NCBI GenBank assembly: GCA_035645145.1 | Contig: DASQNC010000071.1 | Span: forward strand, 124,001 to 188,000 | DNA: 64,000 nt | Source: Azospirillaceae bacterium | GTDB lineage: Bacteria > Pseudomonadota > Alphaproteobacteria > Azospirillales > Azospirillaceae | Reading direction: 5' to 3' | The notes under the pieces: model-generated | What the model saw: the letters and a program-made list of their open reading frames with translations, nothing else | The model's database searches: none | Told to the model about the DNA's origin: nothing | Program-made: the position numbers and the translations under genes | Shown: positions 47,062-55,432 of the stretch, piece by piece | How positions within the stretch are numbered: position 1 is the stretch's first letter | Layout of the letters: every line of letters begins with the position of its first letter

Positions 47062-47757
47062 TCAGCCCAGGAACTCCGCGATCCGGGGGTCCCGGTCCCG
47101 GCACAGGACCGCGTCCGGCGTTCCGGATGCGATCACCCGCCCTTCGGCCACGAAGGCCGCTTGGTCGGCCAGCGCGCGGACATCGTCGGGCGTGTGGATG
47201 GTCATGAGAACAGTCAATCGGTGGCGGCGGCGCAGCGTGTCCACCAGCCGGATCATGCCGCGGCGCAATCCGGGGTCCAGCGCGCCGAAGGGTTCGTCCA
47301 GCAGCAACAATGGCTTGGCCGACACCAGCGCCCGCGCCAGCGCCACCCGCTGGCGCTGGCCCCCCGACATTCCGTCCGGCCGCCGTGCTTCCAAGCCATC
47401 CAGTTCCACCGCCTCCAGGGTCTCGCGCACCCGTGCCCACTCGTCCGGGGACAGTTTCAGCGACGGCCGCAGGCCCAGGGCGACGTTTTCGGCGGCGGTC
47501 AGATGGGGGAACAGGTTGTGGTCCTGGAAGACCATGGCGACGGGCCGCCGGGACGGGGGCAACGGAAGCAGATCCCGCCCGCCGAACTCCAGCCGCCCCG
47601 GGGACGGCCGCTCGAACCCGGCGATCATATGCAGCAGCGTCGTCTTCCCTCCGCCCGACGGTCCGACCACCGCGCACAGGGCGCCGGCCGGGACGTCCAG
47701 GGTATAGGCCGCGCGGAACCCCGGATAGGCCAGCACACAGTCACGGACCGTCAGCAT
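47062..47757 (-). CDS. thiQ: Thiamine ABC transporter ATP-binding protein
   Basis: The product has 231 residues. Walker A is GPSGGGKTTLL, the Q-loop MVFQDHNLFPHLTAAENVALG, the signature MSGGQRQRVALARAL and Walker B LLLLDEPFGALDP. It powers uptake of thiamine and its phosphates through ThiP. Its first 17 bases overlap the end of thiP, so translation is coupled. Assignment as ThiQ rests on length, neighbours and the TPP riboswitch ahead of the operon. Confidence 0.94.
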   Translation of the reverse strand: MLTVRDCVLAYPGFRAAYTLDVPAGALCAVVGPSGGGKTTLLHMIAGFERPSPGRLEFGGRDLLPLPPSRRPVAMVFQDHNLFPHLTAAENVALGLRPSLKLSPDEWARVRETLEAVELDGLEARRPDGMSGGQRQRVALARALVSAKPLLLLDEPFGALDPGLRRGMIRLVDTLRRRHRLTVLMTIHTPDDVRALADQAAFVAEGRVIASGTPDAVLCRDRDPRIAEFLG

Positions 47758-49321
47758 TCCGCATCCCTTCGGAACCGGACCACCGCACCGAGGCGTGGGC
47801 CAGGGTGAGCGCGGCCGCGACCAGGACGAAGGCCAGCGCCGACGCCTCCTCGAACCGGTAGGCGGCCAGACGCTCGTACATCAGGTAGGGCAGGGTTCGG
47901 AGCTCGGCCCCGCCGAACAGGGCGACCACGCCGAAGTCGGCGAAGGACAGTGCCATGGACATGGCGAAGGCACCAGCCAGCGGACGCCGCAGCGTCGGCC
48001 AGTCCAAAATGCGCAGCCGCGCGATCCCGGACAGGCCCAGAAGGTCGGCCGCGAGCCCGTGCCGGGCGCCCGTCGTCAGGACGGCCGGCGCCACGAAGCG
48101 ATAGGCGAAGGCCAGGGTGCCGAACGCGTTCACCACCGGCAGCAGCACATATCCCGTCGCCGCCAGATCCGCCCCGCGGGGCATCAGCAGGAAAAGCCCG
48201 GTGGCAAGGGTGAACGGGGGAACGGCCGCCAGCCCCAGCGGCAGGGCGTCGTGCGCCGCGGCCAGGGCGGGACGGCGCACCCGCAGCCGGGCATGGCGGC
48301 TTGCCGCGGCCAGCATGACGGCGGCGGCACAGGCAAGCGATGCGGCAACGGCGGCAATGGTGACGCTGGTCACGAGCGCCCGGCCCAGGTCGGCGTCCAG
48401 CACCCGCGGCAACGCGGCCAATCCGGTTGCGATGCTGGCCAGCAGCGGCAGGACCAGCAGCGCTCCGAGGCCCAGGACCACGGTGTCGACGGCGGCCAGG
48501 CGCCGGTCCCGGGCGTCCGCCCGGGCGACGGGAAGGCGGCTGGTCTGCGCGACCGCGCTACGCCCGCCCACCCGGTGCAGCGCGACCGCCACGGTCAGGC
48601 AGAACCCCGTCTGCACCAGCGCCAGCCAGGCCGCCCGTGGAATGTCTCCCTCCGACCGCAGCGCCTCGTAGATTGCCACCTCCAACGTCGCGTGGGCGGG
48701 CCCACCGCCCAGGGTCAGCACGATGCCGAAGCTGGTGAAGCACAAAAGGAACACCAGGCCCGCCACACCCGGCGTCTCGCGGCGCAGCACCGGCAGGTCC
48801 AGGTGTCGGAACACCTCGCGCGGGCCGAAGCCCAGGACCTGGGCCAGGCGCCATTGCTCCGCCGCGACCCCGCCGAGCGCGTCCAACTGCAACCGCGCCA
48901 CCAGCGGGGCGTTCAGGGCCACGTGGGCGAGAAGGATCCCGGGCCATCCGAAGATCCGCAGCTCGCCCGGCAAGCCGGCAAGACGCATCAGGTCCGCCAC
49001 CCAGCCCGAGCGGCCGTACACGGCAACCACCGCGAAGGCCGTCACCACCGTGGGCAGGACCGCCGCCGCACCGAGGGCGGCCAGGAACAAGGACCGCCCG
49101 GGAAACCGCCGCCGCGCCAGCGCCAGGGCCAGGGCCGTGCCCAGCCCCACCGAGAGCAGCGTCGAGACACCGGCCTGCGCCAGCGAGAACGTCAGCGTGC
49201 GCACCAGATACGGGCCGATGGGGGTGACCGCGCCCGTTCCGCCCGCCGCCCACATCAGGGCGGCGAAGGCGGTGCCCGTCAGGGCGGCGATGGCCGCCGC
49301 CAGGAACGATCCCGGGTGCAT
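47741..49321 (-). CDS. thiP: Thiamine ABC transporter permease
   Basis: The product has 526 residues and about 12 membrane helices in two BPD_transp_1 halves. Each half holds an EAA-type loop (AAEQWRLAQVLGFGPREVFRHL in the first, a looser one in the second), as in ThiP and the related iron permeases. It forms the inner-membrane channel for thiamine. The stop overlaps thiQ; thiB ends 30 bases upstream of its start. Confidence 0.94.
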   Translation of the reverse strand: MHPGSFLAAAIAALTGTAFAALMWAAGGTGAVTPIGPYLVRTLTFSLAQAGVSTLLSVGLGTALALALARRRFPGRSLFLAALGAAAVLPTVVTAFAVVAVYGRSGWVADLMRLAGLPGELRIFGWPGILLAHVALNAPLVARLQLDALGGVAAEQWRLAQVLGFGPREVFRHLDLPVLRRETPGVAGLVFLLCFTSFGIVLTLGGGPAHATLEVAIYEALRSEGDIPRAAWLALVQTGFCLTVAVALHRVGGRSAVAQTSRLPVARADARDRRLAAVDTVVLGLGALLVLPLLASIATGLAALPRVLDADLGRALVTSVTIAAVAASLACAAAVMLAAASRHARLRVRRPALAAAHDALPLGLAAVPPFTLATGLFLLMPRGADLAATGYVLLPVVNAFGTLAFAYRFVAPAVLTTGARHGLAADLLGLSGIARLRILDWPTLRRPLAGAFAMSMALSFADFGVVALFGGAELRTLPYLMYERLAAYRFEEASALAFVLVAAALTLAHASVRWSGSEGMRNADGP

Positions 49322-49351
49322 GTCGCGGCCGCCGGCCGTTCCCGGTCCGGC

Positions 49352-50377
49352 TCAGCGCGCCGTCGCGTTGAGCCAGCCGTCCACGAAGGCGCGCCGGTTC
49401 GCGCGCACCTCCTCGGGCGTGAAGAGCAGGGCCTTGCCCGGACGGATCAGGTCGGCGAAGGACGCGGGCAGCCCGTCGCGCGGTGGAACCGCGGGATACA
49501 TCCAGTTGCCTTCGGGCATGGCCGACTGGAACGCGTCGGACAGGACGAAGGCGAGGAACCGGCGGGCCAGTTCGGGCTGTTTGGACGTGCGCGTCGCGCC
49601 CGCGATCTCGATGTGGACGTAGTGGCCTTCCGCGAAGGGGGCGGCGTTGTAGTTGGTCTTCTTCTCAACCGCCACATGGTAGGCGGGCGACGTGCTGTAC
49701 GAGAGCACCATGTCCGCCTCGCCCTTCAGGAACAGGCCGTAGGCTTCGGACCAGCCCTTGGTGAAGGTGACGATGCGTGGGCGCAGCCGCTGCCAGGCGG
49801 CATCCGCCTCGTCGCCGAAGACCTGCCGCATCCACAGAAGGAAGCCGAGGCCGGGCGCGCTGGTGCGCGGATCCTGGAGGATGATGCGCGGTCCGTTCGG
49901 GTCGTCCACCAGCTCGCGCAGGCTTCCGGGCACCTTGGCGGTCCGGTTGGCATCGTAGACGAAGGCCAGATGGCCCCAGTCGAAGGGGAGGAAGGTGTCG
50001 TCGGTCCACGCGACCGGCAACGCCAGCGATCCCGTGTTCTGCCCGTGCGGCGCGAACAGGCCCAGGTCCTTGGCCTCGGCCGCGAGGTTCATGTCCAGGC
50101 CCAGCACGACGTCGGCGCGGGTGGACGTGCCTTCCAGGCGCAGGCGTCCCACAAGGGACCCGGCGTCGTCGGAGTTGACGTAGACCAGGTCGCAATCGCA
50201 GACCGCCTCGAACCGTTCCTCGATCCGGGCGCCCGGCCCGTATTTTCCGGAGAACGAGGAATAGGTGTAGACGGTCAGGGTCGGCTTCTGCGCTTGGGCA
50301 TCGGCCGTTCCACCCGCGACCAGCGGGGCGAACACGGTCAGGAATGCGGCGGCAAGACTGGACAGGCGGAGGCGCAT
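49352..50377 (-). CDS. thiB: Thiamine-binding periplasmic protein
   Basis: The product has 341 residues. The signal peptide covers about 1-27 (AAAFLTVFAPLVAGGTADAQA). The mature protein begins with LTVYTYSSF, like TbpA/ThiB of enterobacteria, and shows ERFEAVCDCDLVYVN, VVLGLDMNLAAEAKDLGLF, LPFDWGHLAFVYD and LSYSTSPAYHV. It binds thiamine, thiamine phosphate and TPP in the periplasm for ThiPQ. GGGAG lies 8 bases before the ATG. A TPP riboswitch lies in its leader. Confidence 0.95.
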   Translation of the reverse strand: MRLRLSSLAAAFLTVFAPLVAGGTADAQAQKPTLTVYTYSSFSGKYGPGARIEERFEAVCDCDLVYVNSDDAGSLVGRLRLEGTSTRADVVLGLDMNLAAEAKDLGLFAPHGQNTGSLALPVAWTDDTFLPFDWGHLAFVYDANRTAKVPGSLRELVDDPNGPRIILQDPRTSAPGLGFLLWMRQVFGDEADAAWQRLRPRIVTFTKGWSEAYGLFLKGEADMVLSYSTSPAYHVAVEKKTNYNAAPFAEGHYVHIEIAGATRTSKQPELARRFLAFVLSDAFQSAMPEGNWMYPAVPPRDGLPASFADLIRPGKALLFTPEEVRANRRAFVDGWLNATAR

Positions 50378-50461
50378 GGCCCGGCTCCCATGGTTTGGGG
50401 ACGGCCGGCGGCAGCGTCGGCGACACCCGAAACGGGTGCTGACAAATTGTCTTCGCGCACG

Positions 50462-50562
50462 CTCATTCCCTCCGCCGGCACGACCCGGATCAGGTTCGAC
50501 GGGTTGGCGGGTCCACCGCCTCTCAGCCCCGGACCAATCGGCCCTCGGCACCCCGTGAGACG
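50462..50562 (-). promoter_or_regulatory. TPP riboswitch (THI box) of thiBPQ
   Basis: On the minus strand the leader reads TCACGGGGTGCC, then GGGGCTGAGAGG, GGACCC, CGAACCTGATCCGGGT and GTGCCGGCGGAGGGA in order, which are the conserved blocks of the thiamine pyrophosphate aptamer. It ends about 85 bases before the thiB start codon. The space between contains a small hairpin (CACCCG-TTT-CGGGTG) that could be part of the expression platform. Bound TPP should lower expression of the thiamine uptake operon. Confidence 0.96.
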
Positions 50563-50677
50563 GCGTTCGAATATCAGACCCGGTCCCGCCGCACAAGCCG
50601 GCGCTGGCGGCGGTGGGCGGAACCATGCCGCATCCCGCCTGTCTTCCTGACCCGTTCGTGTTGCGAGGGAGGGCCGC

Positions 50678-51331
50678 ATGCCTCGCCGGCGCGACGTCCT
50701 TTACGCGGGTCTGGCCGGTGCCGCGGTGGCCGCCCGCCGGCCGGCCGTGGCGGCAACGGCGGTCGCGCCGGCGTTGCCGCCGGACGTGTTCGTGGCCCGG
50801 GTTGCGCAGGATGTCCTGGACGCCGTGTTCACCGCGGATCCGGACCGGCGCCTGGCCGAACTCGTCCGGCAGCATGTCGACCTGCGCTACGCCGCGCGCT
50901 TCGCGTTGGGCCGGTACTGGGGTGCGCTGTCGCCACGTGGACGGTCGGATTACCTGGACGCCTACCAGGCCTTCTCGCTCGCCGTCCTGCCCGAACGGAT
51001 TCTCCGCCACCTCGATCCCCGCAAGGCCCGGCTGTTGTTCGGCGGTCCGTTCGATGCCGCGATGGTGCTGCAGCCCGCGGGACCGGTCCGACAGGGCGCG
51101 CGCGATGTCGTGGTGCCCACCGTGCTCACCCTGCCGGTCGGGGATCCCACGCTGCTGGAGTGGCGGCTGCGGGCGGCGGGCCGTGATTGGAAGCTGATCG
51201 ACCTGGCCGTGGACAAGAGCAGCCAGGCGCTGGTGGCACGGGCCGGGATCGAAGGCGCCGTGGCCGCCGGCGGCGGCGATCCGGTTGTCATCGTGCCCTG
51301 GCTGCGGGCCCGGATTGCCGCCAGCCGGTAG
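50678..51331 (+). CDS. MlaC/Ttg2D-like periplasmic protein
   Basis: The product has 217 residues. The N-terminus has a twin-arginine-like or Sec signal (PRRRDVLYAGLAGAAVAARR, cleavage near AVAATA). The mature part follows the MlaC pattern: an early helix with VLDAVFTADPDRRLAELVRQ, then HVDLRYAARFALGRYWGALS, a YLDAYQAFSLAVL helix and the late DWKLIDLAVD strand with S-x-x-LV. MlaC shuttles phospholipids between membranes. No mlaABDEF genes are adjacent, so it is an orphan copy. GGGAGGG lies 5 bases before the ATG. Confidence 0.85.
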   Translation: MPRRRDVLYAGLAGAAVAARRPAVAATAVAPALPPDVFVARVAQDVLDAVFTADPDRRLAELVRQHVDLRYAARFALGRYWGALSPRGRSDYLDAYQAFSLAVLPERILRHLDPRKARLLFGGPFDAAMVLQPAGPVRQGARDVVVPTVLTLPVGDPTLLEWRLRAAGRDWKLIDLAVDKSSQALVARAGIEGAVAAGGGDPVVIVPWLRARIAASR

Positions 51332-51436
51332 GGAACCGCCATCCGGGTGTATGGGGGGGAGGGCTCATCGGTCGGTGGACGGGGATGGCTGGCGGTACGG
51401 TCTGTTGCCGGGGGACCGTCAAACGAGGGAGGTCCC

Positions 51437-52324
51437 ATGTTCTTCCGCAGCCGCCATCTTCAGTACGACGCCAAGCCGTCCCTGTCCGATCCCGTCTTCG
51501 CCCGCCAGCTCCAGGAGCTGCTGGGCGGCCAGTGGGGCGAGATCAGCGTGATGATGACCTACTTCTTCCAGGGCTGGAACTGCCGCGGCCCGGAGAAGTA
51601 CCGGGACATGCTCATGGACATCGGCACCGAGGAGATGGGCCATGTCGAGATGCTGGCGACCATGATCGCCCGCCTGCTCGAAACCTCGCCGGTCGAAGCC
51701 CAGGAGGGGGCTGCGCGCGACAGCGTGATCGGCGCCGTGATGGGCGGTGCGCGGGTCGAGGATGCCATCGTCGCCGGCATGAATCCGCAACATGCCATCG
51801 TGACCGGCGGCGGCGCCCAGCCGGGGGATAGTGTCGGGGTCCCCTGGAACGGGCGCTTCGTGACCGCCAGCGGCAACCTGTTGGCCGATTTCCGCTTCAA
51901 CGTCACCGCCGAAAGCCAGGGCCGGCTCCAGGCCGCGCGGCTGTACGCGCTGACCGACGATCCGGGTGTGAAGGACATGCTGAAGTTCCTGATCGCCCGC
52001 GACACGATGCACCAGAACCAGTGGCTCGCCGCCATCCAGGAATTGGAGGCCGACGGGCTGGAGTCGACGCCCTGCCCCAGCAGCTTCCCCCAGGACGAGG
52101 AGATGCGCGAGGTGTCCTACCAGTTCTGGAACCTGTCGGAGGGCACGGAAAGCCAGCAGGGCCGGTGGGCCAAGGGGCCGGCGCCGGACGGCCGCGGCCA
52201 GTTCCAGTATTTGGCCGAACCGCGGCCCCTGGGGCCGGTGCCCACCTTGAACCCCGTGGACCCGCGTCTGCACGGCACGCCGAAGACACCGCGCCCGTCG
52301 ACCACCAAACGCGCCGCCGAATGA
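51437..52324 (+). CDS. Manganese catalase family protein
   Basis: The product has 295 residues. The ferritin-like four-helix core begins LLGGQWGEISVMMTYFFQGW and contains DIGTEEMGHVEMLATMI, with the E-x-x-H pair of the first metal site, and FLIARDTMHQNQW for the second. The family breaks down hydrogen peroxide with a di-manganese centre and no haem. The C-terminal tail is Pro-rich and disordered. Start fixed by GGGAGG upstream. Lies alone, ahead of a strong hairpin. Confidence 0.94.
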   Translation: MFFRSRHLQYDAKPSLSDPVFARQLQELLGGQWGEISVMMTYFFQGWNCRGPEKYRDMLMDIGTEEMGHVEMLATMIARLLETSPVEAQEGAARDSVIGAVMGGARVEDAIVAGMNPQHAIVTGGGAQPGDSVGVPWNGRFVTASGNLLADFRFNVTAESQGRLQAARLYALTDDPGVKDMLKFLIARDTMHQNQWLAAIQELEADGLESTPCPSSFPQDEEMREVSYQFWNLSEGTESQQGRWAKGPAPDGRGQFQYLAEPRPLGPVPTLNPVDPRLHGTPKTPRPSTTKRAAE

Positions 52325-52334
52325 GGCAGGGCGT

Positions 52335-52367
52335 TCCCGGCCCCGGGTCCCCGGCCCGGGGCCGGGA
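52335..52367 (+). terminator. Stem-loop after the Mn-catalase gene
   Basis: TCCCGGCCCCGGG (52335-52347) pairs perfectly with CCCGGGGCCGGGA (52355-52367) over 13 bp, 11 bases past the stop codon. No T tract follows. It probably ends the catalase transcript before speD. Confidence 0.65.
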
Positions 52368-52523
52368 TGCGGCGATATGCAGAAAGTTGTCGTTTCCTGC
52401 GCAACGGTGCTTGCATCGCGCGGCGGATTAGCCCATACCGGCGCCTCGTTCCCGCCCCCCTTCGAAATCGCACCTTCGGTGCTGGGGTTTGGCCGGGGTT
52501 GATCTACTGGTTTGGGGGAGACG

Positions 52524-53042
52524 ATGGCGAAATCCGCTCATCTCTTCCAATTGGGGATGGACTCCGGCGTTGAGCCGAGGAAGGCCCAAGCGGAAGCGAC
52601 CGTCGAGCATGCCGAAGTGATCGCAGGCCCGTGGGCGAAAGCCGACGCGTCGGAGCCGGCCGACCACTTCATCACCCGCGACGGCAAGACCTATGCCGGC
52701 ACGCACCTGATCATCGACCTGTGGGGGGCCACCCGCCTGGACGAGCTGGCGCACGTCGAGGCGACCCTGGTTGATGCGGTGAACGCCGCCGGCGCCACGC
52801 TGCTGCACATCCATCTTCATCATTTCACGCCGAACGGCGGAATTTCGGGCGTGGCGGTGCTGGCGGAAAGCCACATCTCGATCCACACCTGGCCCGAGCG
52901 CGGTTATGCGGCGCTGGACGTGTTCATGTGCGGCGATGCCCAGCCCGAGAAGGCCATCCCCGTGCTGGAGACCGCGTTCCGGCCCGAGCGCACGGTGGTG
53001 GACACCTTCTACCGCGGCGAAGTGGTGGACGAGGCCGGCTGA
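52524..53042 (+). CDS. speD: S-adenosylmethionine decarboxylase proenzyme
   Basis: The product has 172 residues. GGGGGAG lies just before the ATG. The self-cleavage site is the Glu-Ser in AESHISIHTWPE; cleavage gives a pyruvoyl group on the Ser. HLIIDLWGATRLDEL and LLHIHLHHFTPNG are further family blocks. An N-terminal extension of about 50 residues precedes the usual 115-125-residue core. The product, decarboxylated SAM, feeds spermidine synthase encoded 64 bases downstream. A small hairpin at 52470-52482 lies in the leader. Confidence 0.93.
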   Translation: MAKSAHLFQLGMDSGVEPRKAQAEATVEHAEVIAGPWAKADASEPADHFITRDGKTYAGTHLIIDLWGATRLDELAHVEATLVDAVNAAGATLLHIHLHHFTPNGGISGVAVLAESHISIHTWPERGYAALDVFMCGDAQPEKAIPVLETAFRPERTVVDTFYRGEVVDEAG

Positions 53043-53106
53043 CCGCCGGCCCCGCGTCCCGCCCACGCGCCGCAACCGGCGCAGACCTTTTCAGCAGGAA
53101 TCCGAC

Positions 53107-53955
<849 letters not shown>

Positions 53956-53958
<3 letters not shown>

Positions 53959-53995
53959 AGCGGTCGCCGTCCGTTCGGGCGGCGGGGCCGCTTCA
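53956..53995. terminator. Shared hairpin covering the stop codons of speE and lolA
   Basis: TGAAGCGG (53956-53963) pairs with CCGCTTCA (53988-53995), with further pairing inside (CGCCG with CGGCG). The left arm starts with the speE TGA and the right arm ends with the complement of the lolA TGA, so one structure terminates both converging genes. Confidence 0.65.
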
Positions 53996-54670
53996 GCGGC
54001 TGTTCCACACCCCGCCGCGCGGCTGGTCCGGGCGGACGAAGGCGAACTGGTCGCGGGGGAATTGGACCCCGGTCTCCACGCCGAACAGCGTCACCGTGGT
54101 GATCAGACCCTGGGCATCCACCACACGCCATTGGCGGAGCGCCAGCGGCCCCTGGTTCTGGGGGCCGTCCTCGAACACCAAGGTCAACTCGCCCTGGCCG
54201 GGGTCGTCCGTCTGAACCAGGCTGATTTCGAGTCGGCCGGGGCGCCGCTGCACGCCGGTCACCGTGACGTCGCCGCCCAGTTTGATGTTCGGGCGCAGGA
54301 TGAAGTCGGCCAGCGAGCTGCCGATGGAGGTCTGCTGCTGCTGCTGGAGCTTGTCGTCCCAGTGATAGATGTACGCGCCGTCCGCCACGACGAAGTCGCG
54401 GGTCGGCAGGTCGTACTGGAGCCGCAGCCGGCCCGGCCGTGCCAGCGAGAACATGCCTTCGGCGTTTCCGCCGTCCTGGCCGACCTGGGTGAAGCGGGCC
54501 CGCATCGTGGTGATGCCGTTCAGGTAGTCCTCGGCCCGGCGCAGGTCCGCCTGGTCCTGCGGGGATAGCTGGCGCGGCGCACGCCGGCCCTGGGCAAGGG
54601 CACGGGACAAGGGGGCGCCCGCGAGCAGGGCGGCGGAGGCGGCGAGGAAACGGCGTCTGCTGGTGCTCAT
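53993..54670 (-). CDS. lolA: Outer-membrane lipoprotein carrier LolA
   Basis: The product has 225 residues. A twin-arginine-like signal (TSRRRFLAASAALLAG) ends near ALA. The mature part follows LolA: a helix with RRAEDYLNGITTMRARFTQV, then GMFSLARPGRLRLQYD, DGAYIYHWD and LTLVFED. LolA carries lipoproteins across the periplasm to the outer membrane. It is the last gene of a minus-strand set with ftsK and the aminotransferase, an order common in alphaproteobacteria. Confidence 0.9.
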   Translation of the reverse strand: MSTSRRRFLAASAALLAGAPLSRALAQGRRAPRQLSPQDQADLRRAEDYLNGITTMRARFTQVGQDGGNAEGMFSLARPGRLRLQYDLPTRDFVVADGAYIYHWDDKLQQQQQTSIGSSLADFILRPNIKLGGDVTVTGVQRRPGRLEISLVQTDDPGQGELTLVFEDGPQNQGPLALRQWRVVDAQGLITTVTLFGVETGVQFPRDQFAFVRPDQPRGGVWNSR

Positions 54671-54750
54671 GCCGATGATATGGGCCCTGGCTGTGACGGA
54701 ATCAGGGCATGAGCGCCCGAACCCCGCCCGTTGTTCCGCAAATAGGAAGA

Positions 54751-54778
54751 GGGGTGCCGCCCTCGCGGACGGCGCCCC
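54751..54778 (-). terminator. Stem-loop downstream of the repeat-rich protein gene
   Basis: A 9-bp stem with one G-T pair (54751-54759 with 54770-54778, core GGGGTGCC) lies 30 bases past the end of the 54809-55291 gene. On the minus strand CTCTTCC follows, a weak pyrimidine tract. It may attenuate read-through into lolA. Confidence 0.45.
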
Positions 54779-54808
54779 CTTTGTATCATGACCGGTGTTC
54801 CCCGGGGG

Positions 54809-55291
54809 TCAGCGGGTGGTGGTGGCCGGCTTCTGGGGCTGGGCCGGGGTTGCCGGCACCGCCGACTGCGCCTTGTTCACGCCGCCCTGGCCGGTGACCG
54901 GCTGGGCTTTCGCGTCGGACGGGGCCTTGGCGTCGGACGGGCCCTCGACCTTCTTCTTCTCCGCACCCACGACCCCGGTGGCGCCGGCCGCCGTGCCCGC
55001 GGTGCCGTTCTTGACGGCATCGTCGGGCTTGGCATCCTGCGCCTTGGCCGGGGCGGCCGGCATGGCGGGCGCTGCGGGTGCCGCCGGCGAGGCGACAGCG
55101 GGCGCGGCAACCGTGGGGACTGCGACCGTGGGCACTGCGACCGTCGGCGGGGCAACCATGTTCGAAGTGGCCGGGGCGGTCTTGCTCACGTCCTGCGACG
55201 ACGCGCCGGCCGCCGTGGTGCCGCCGCCGGTGGCGAAGGCCGGGGCGGCCATCAGGGCGACGGTGAGGGCGGCGGCGATCGAGCGGTACAT
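54809..55291 (-). CDS. Exported Ala/Pro/Val-rich low-complexity protein
   Basis: The product has 160 residues. GGAGG lies 5 bases before the ATG at 55291. Residues 1-20 form a Sec signal (MYRSIAAALTVALMAAPAFA). The mature part is low complexity: tandem PTVAV/PTVAA units, then APAVASPAAPAAPAMP, and a doubled SDAKAP unit. No folded domain is visible. It may be a cell-wall-spanning spacer or simply disordered. It lies between ftsK and lolA on the same strand and is probably part of that unit. Confidence 0.75.
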   Translation of the reverse strand: MYRSIAAALTVALMAAPAFATGGGTTAAGASSQDVSKTAPATSNMVAPPTVAVPTVAVPTVAAPAVASPAAPAAPAMPAAPAKAQDAKPDDAVKNGTAGTAAGATGVVGAEKKKVEGPSDAKAPSDAKAQPVTGQGGVNKAQSAVPATPAQPQKPATTTR

Positions 55292-55432
55292 GAAATCCTC
55301 CGTTGACGTCTTTGGCTTCTCAGCACCGGGTCCCATGACCCGGACGCTGATACCAACGGAGCGCGAATTTCTTTCTTCCCTTTCCACCCAGGGTCTTTTC
55401 GTGGCGTTTGCGCCGCAATTCCGCCCCAGGTC

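Noticed and set aside
47795-50650. A 951-residue plus-strand frame opposite thiP-thiB
   Set aside because: It runs through two well-defined genes and the riboswitch on the other strand and has mirror-frame composition.
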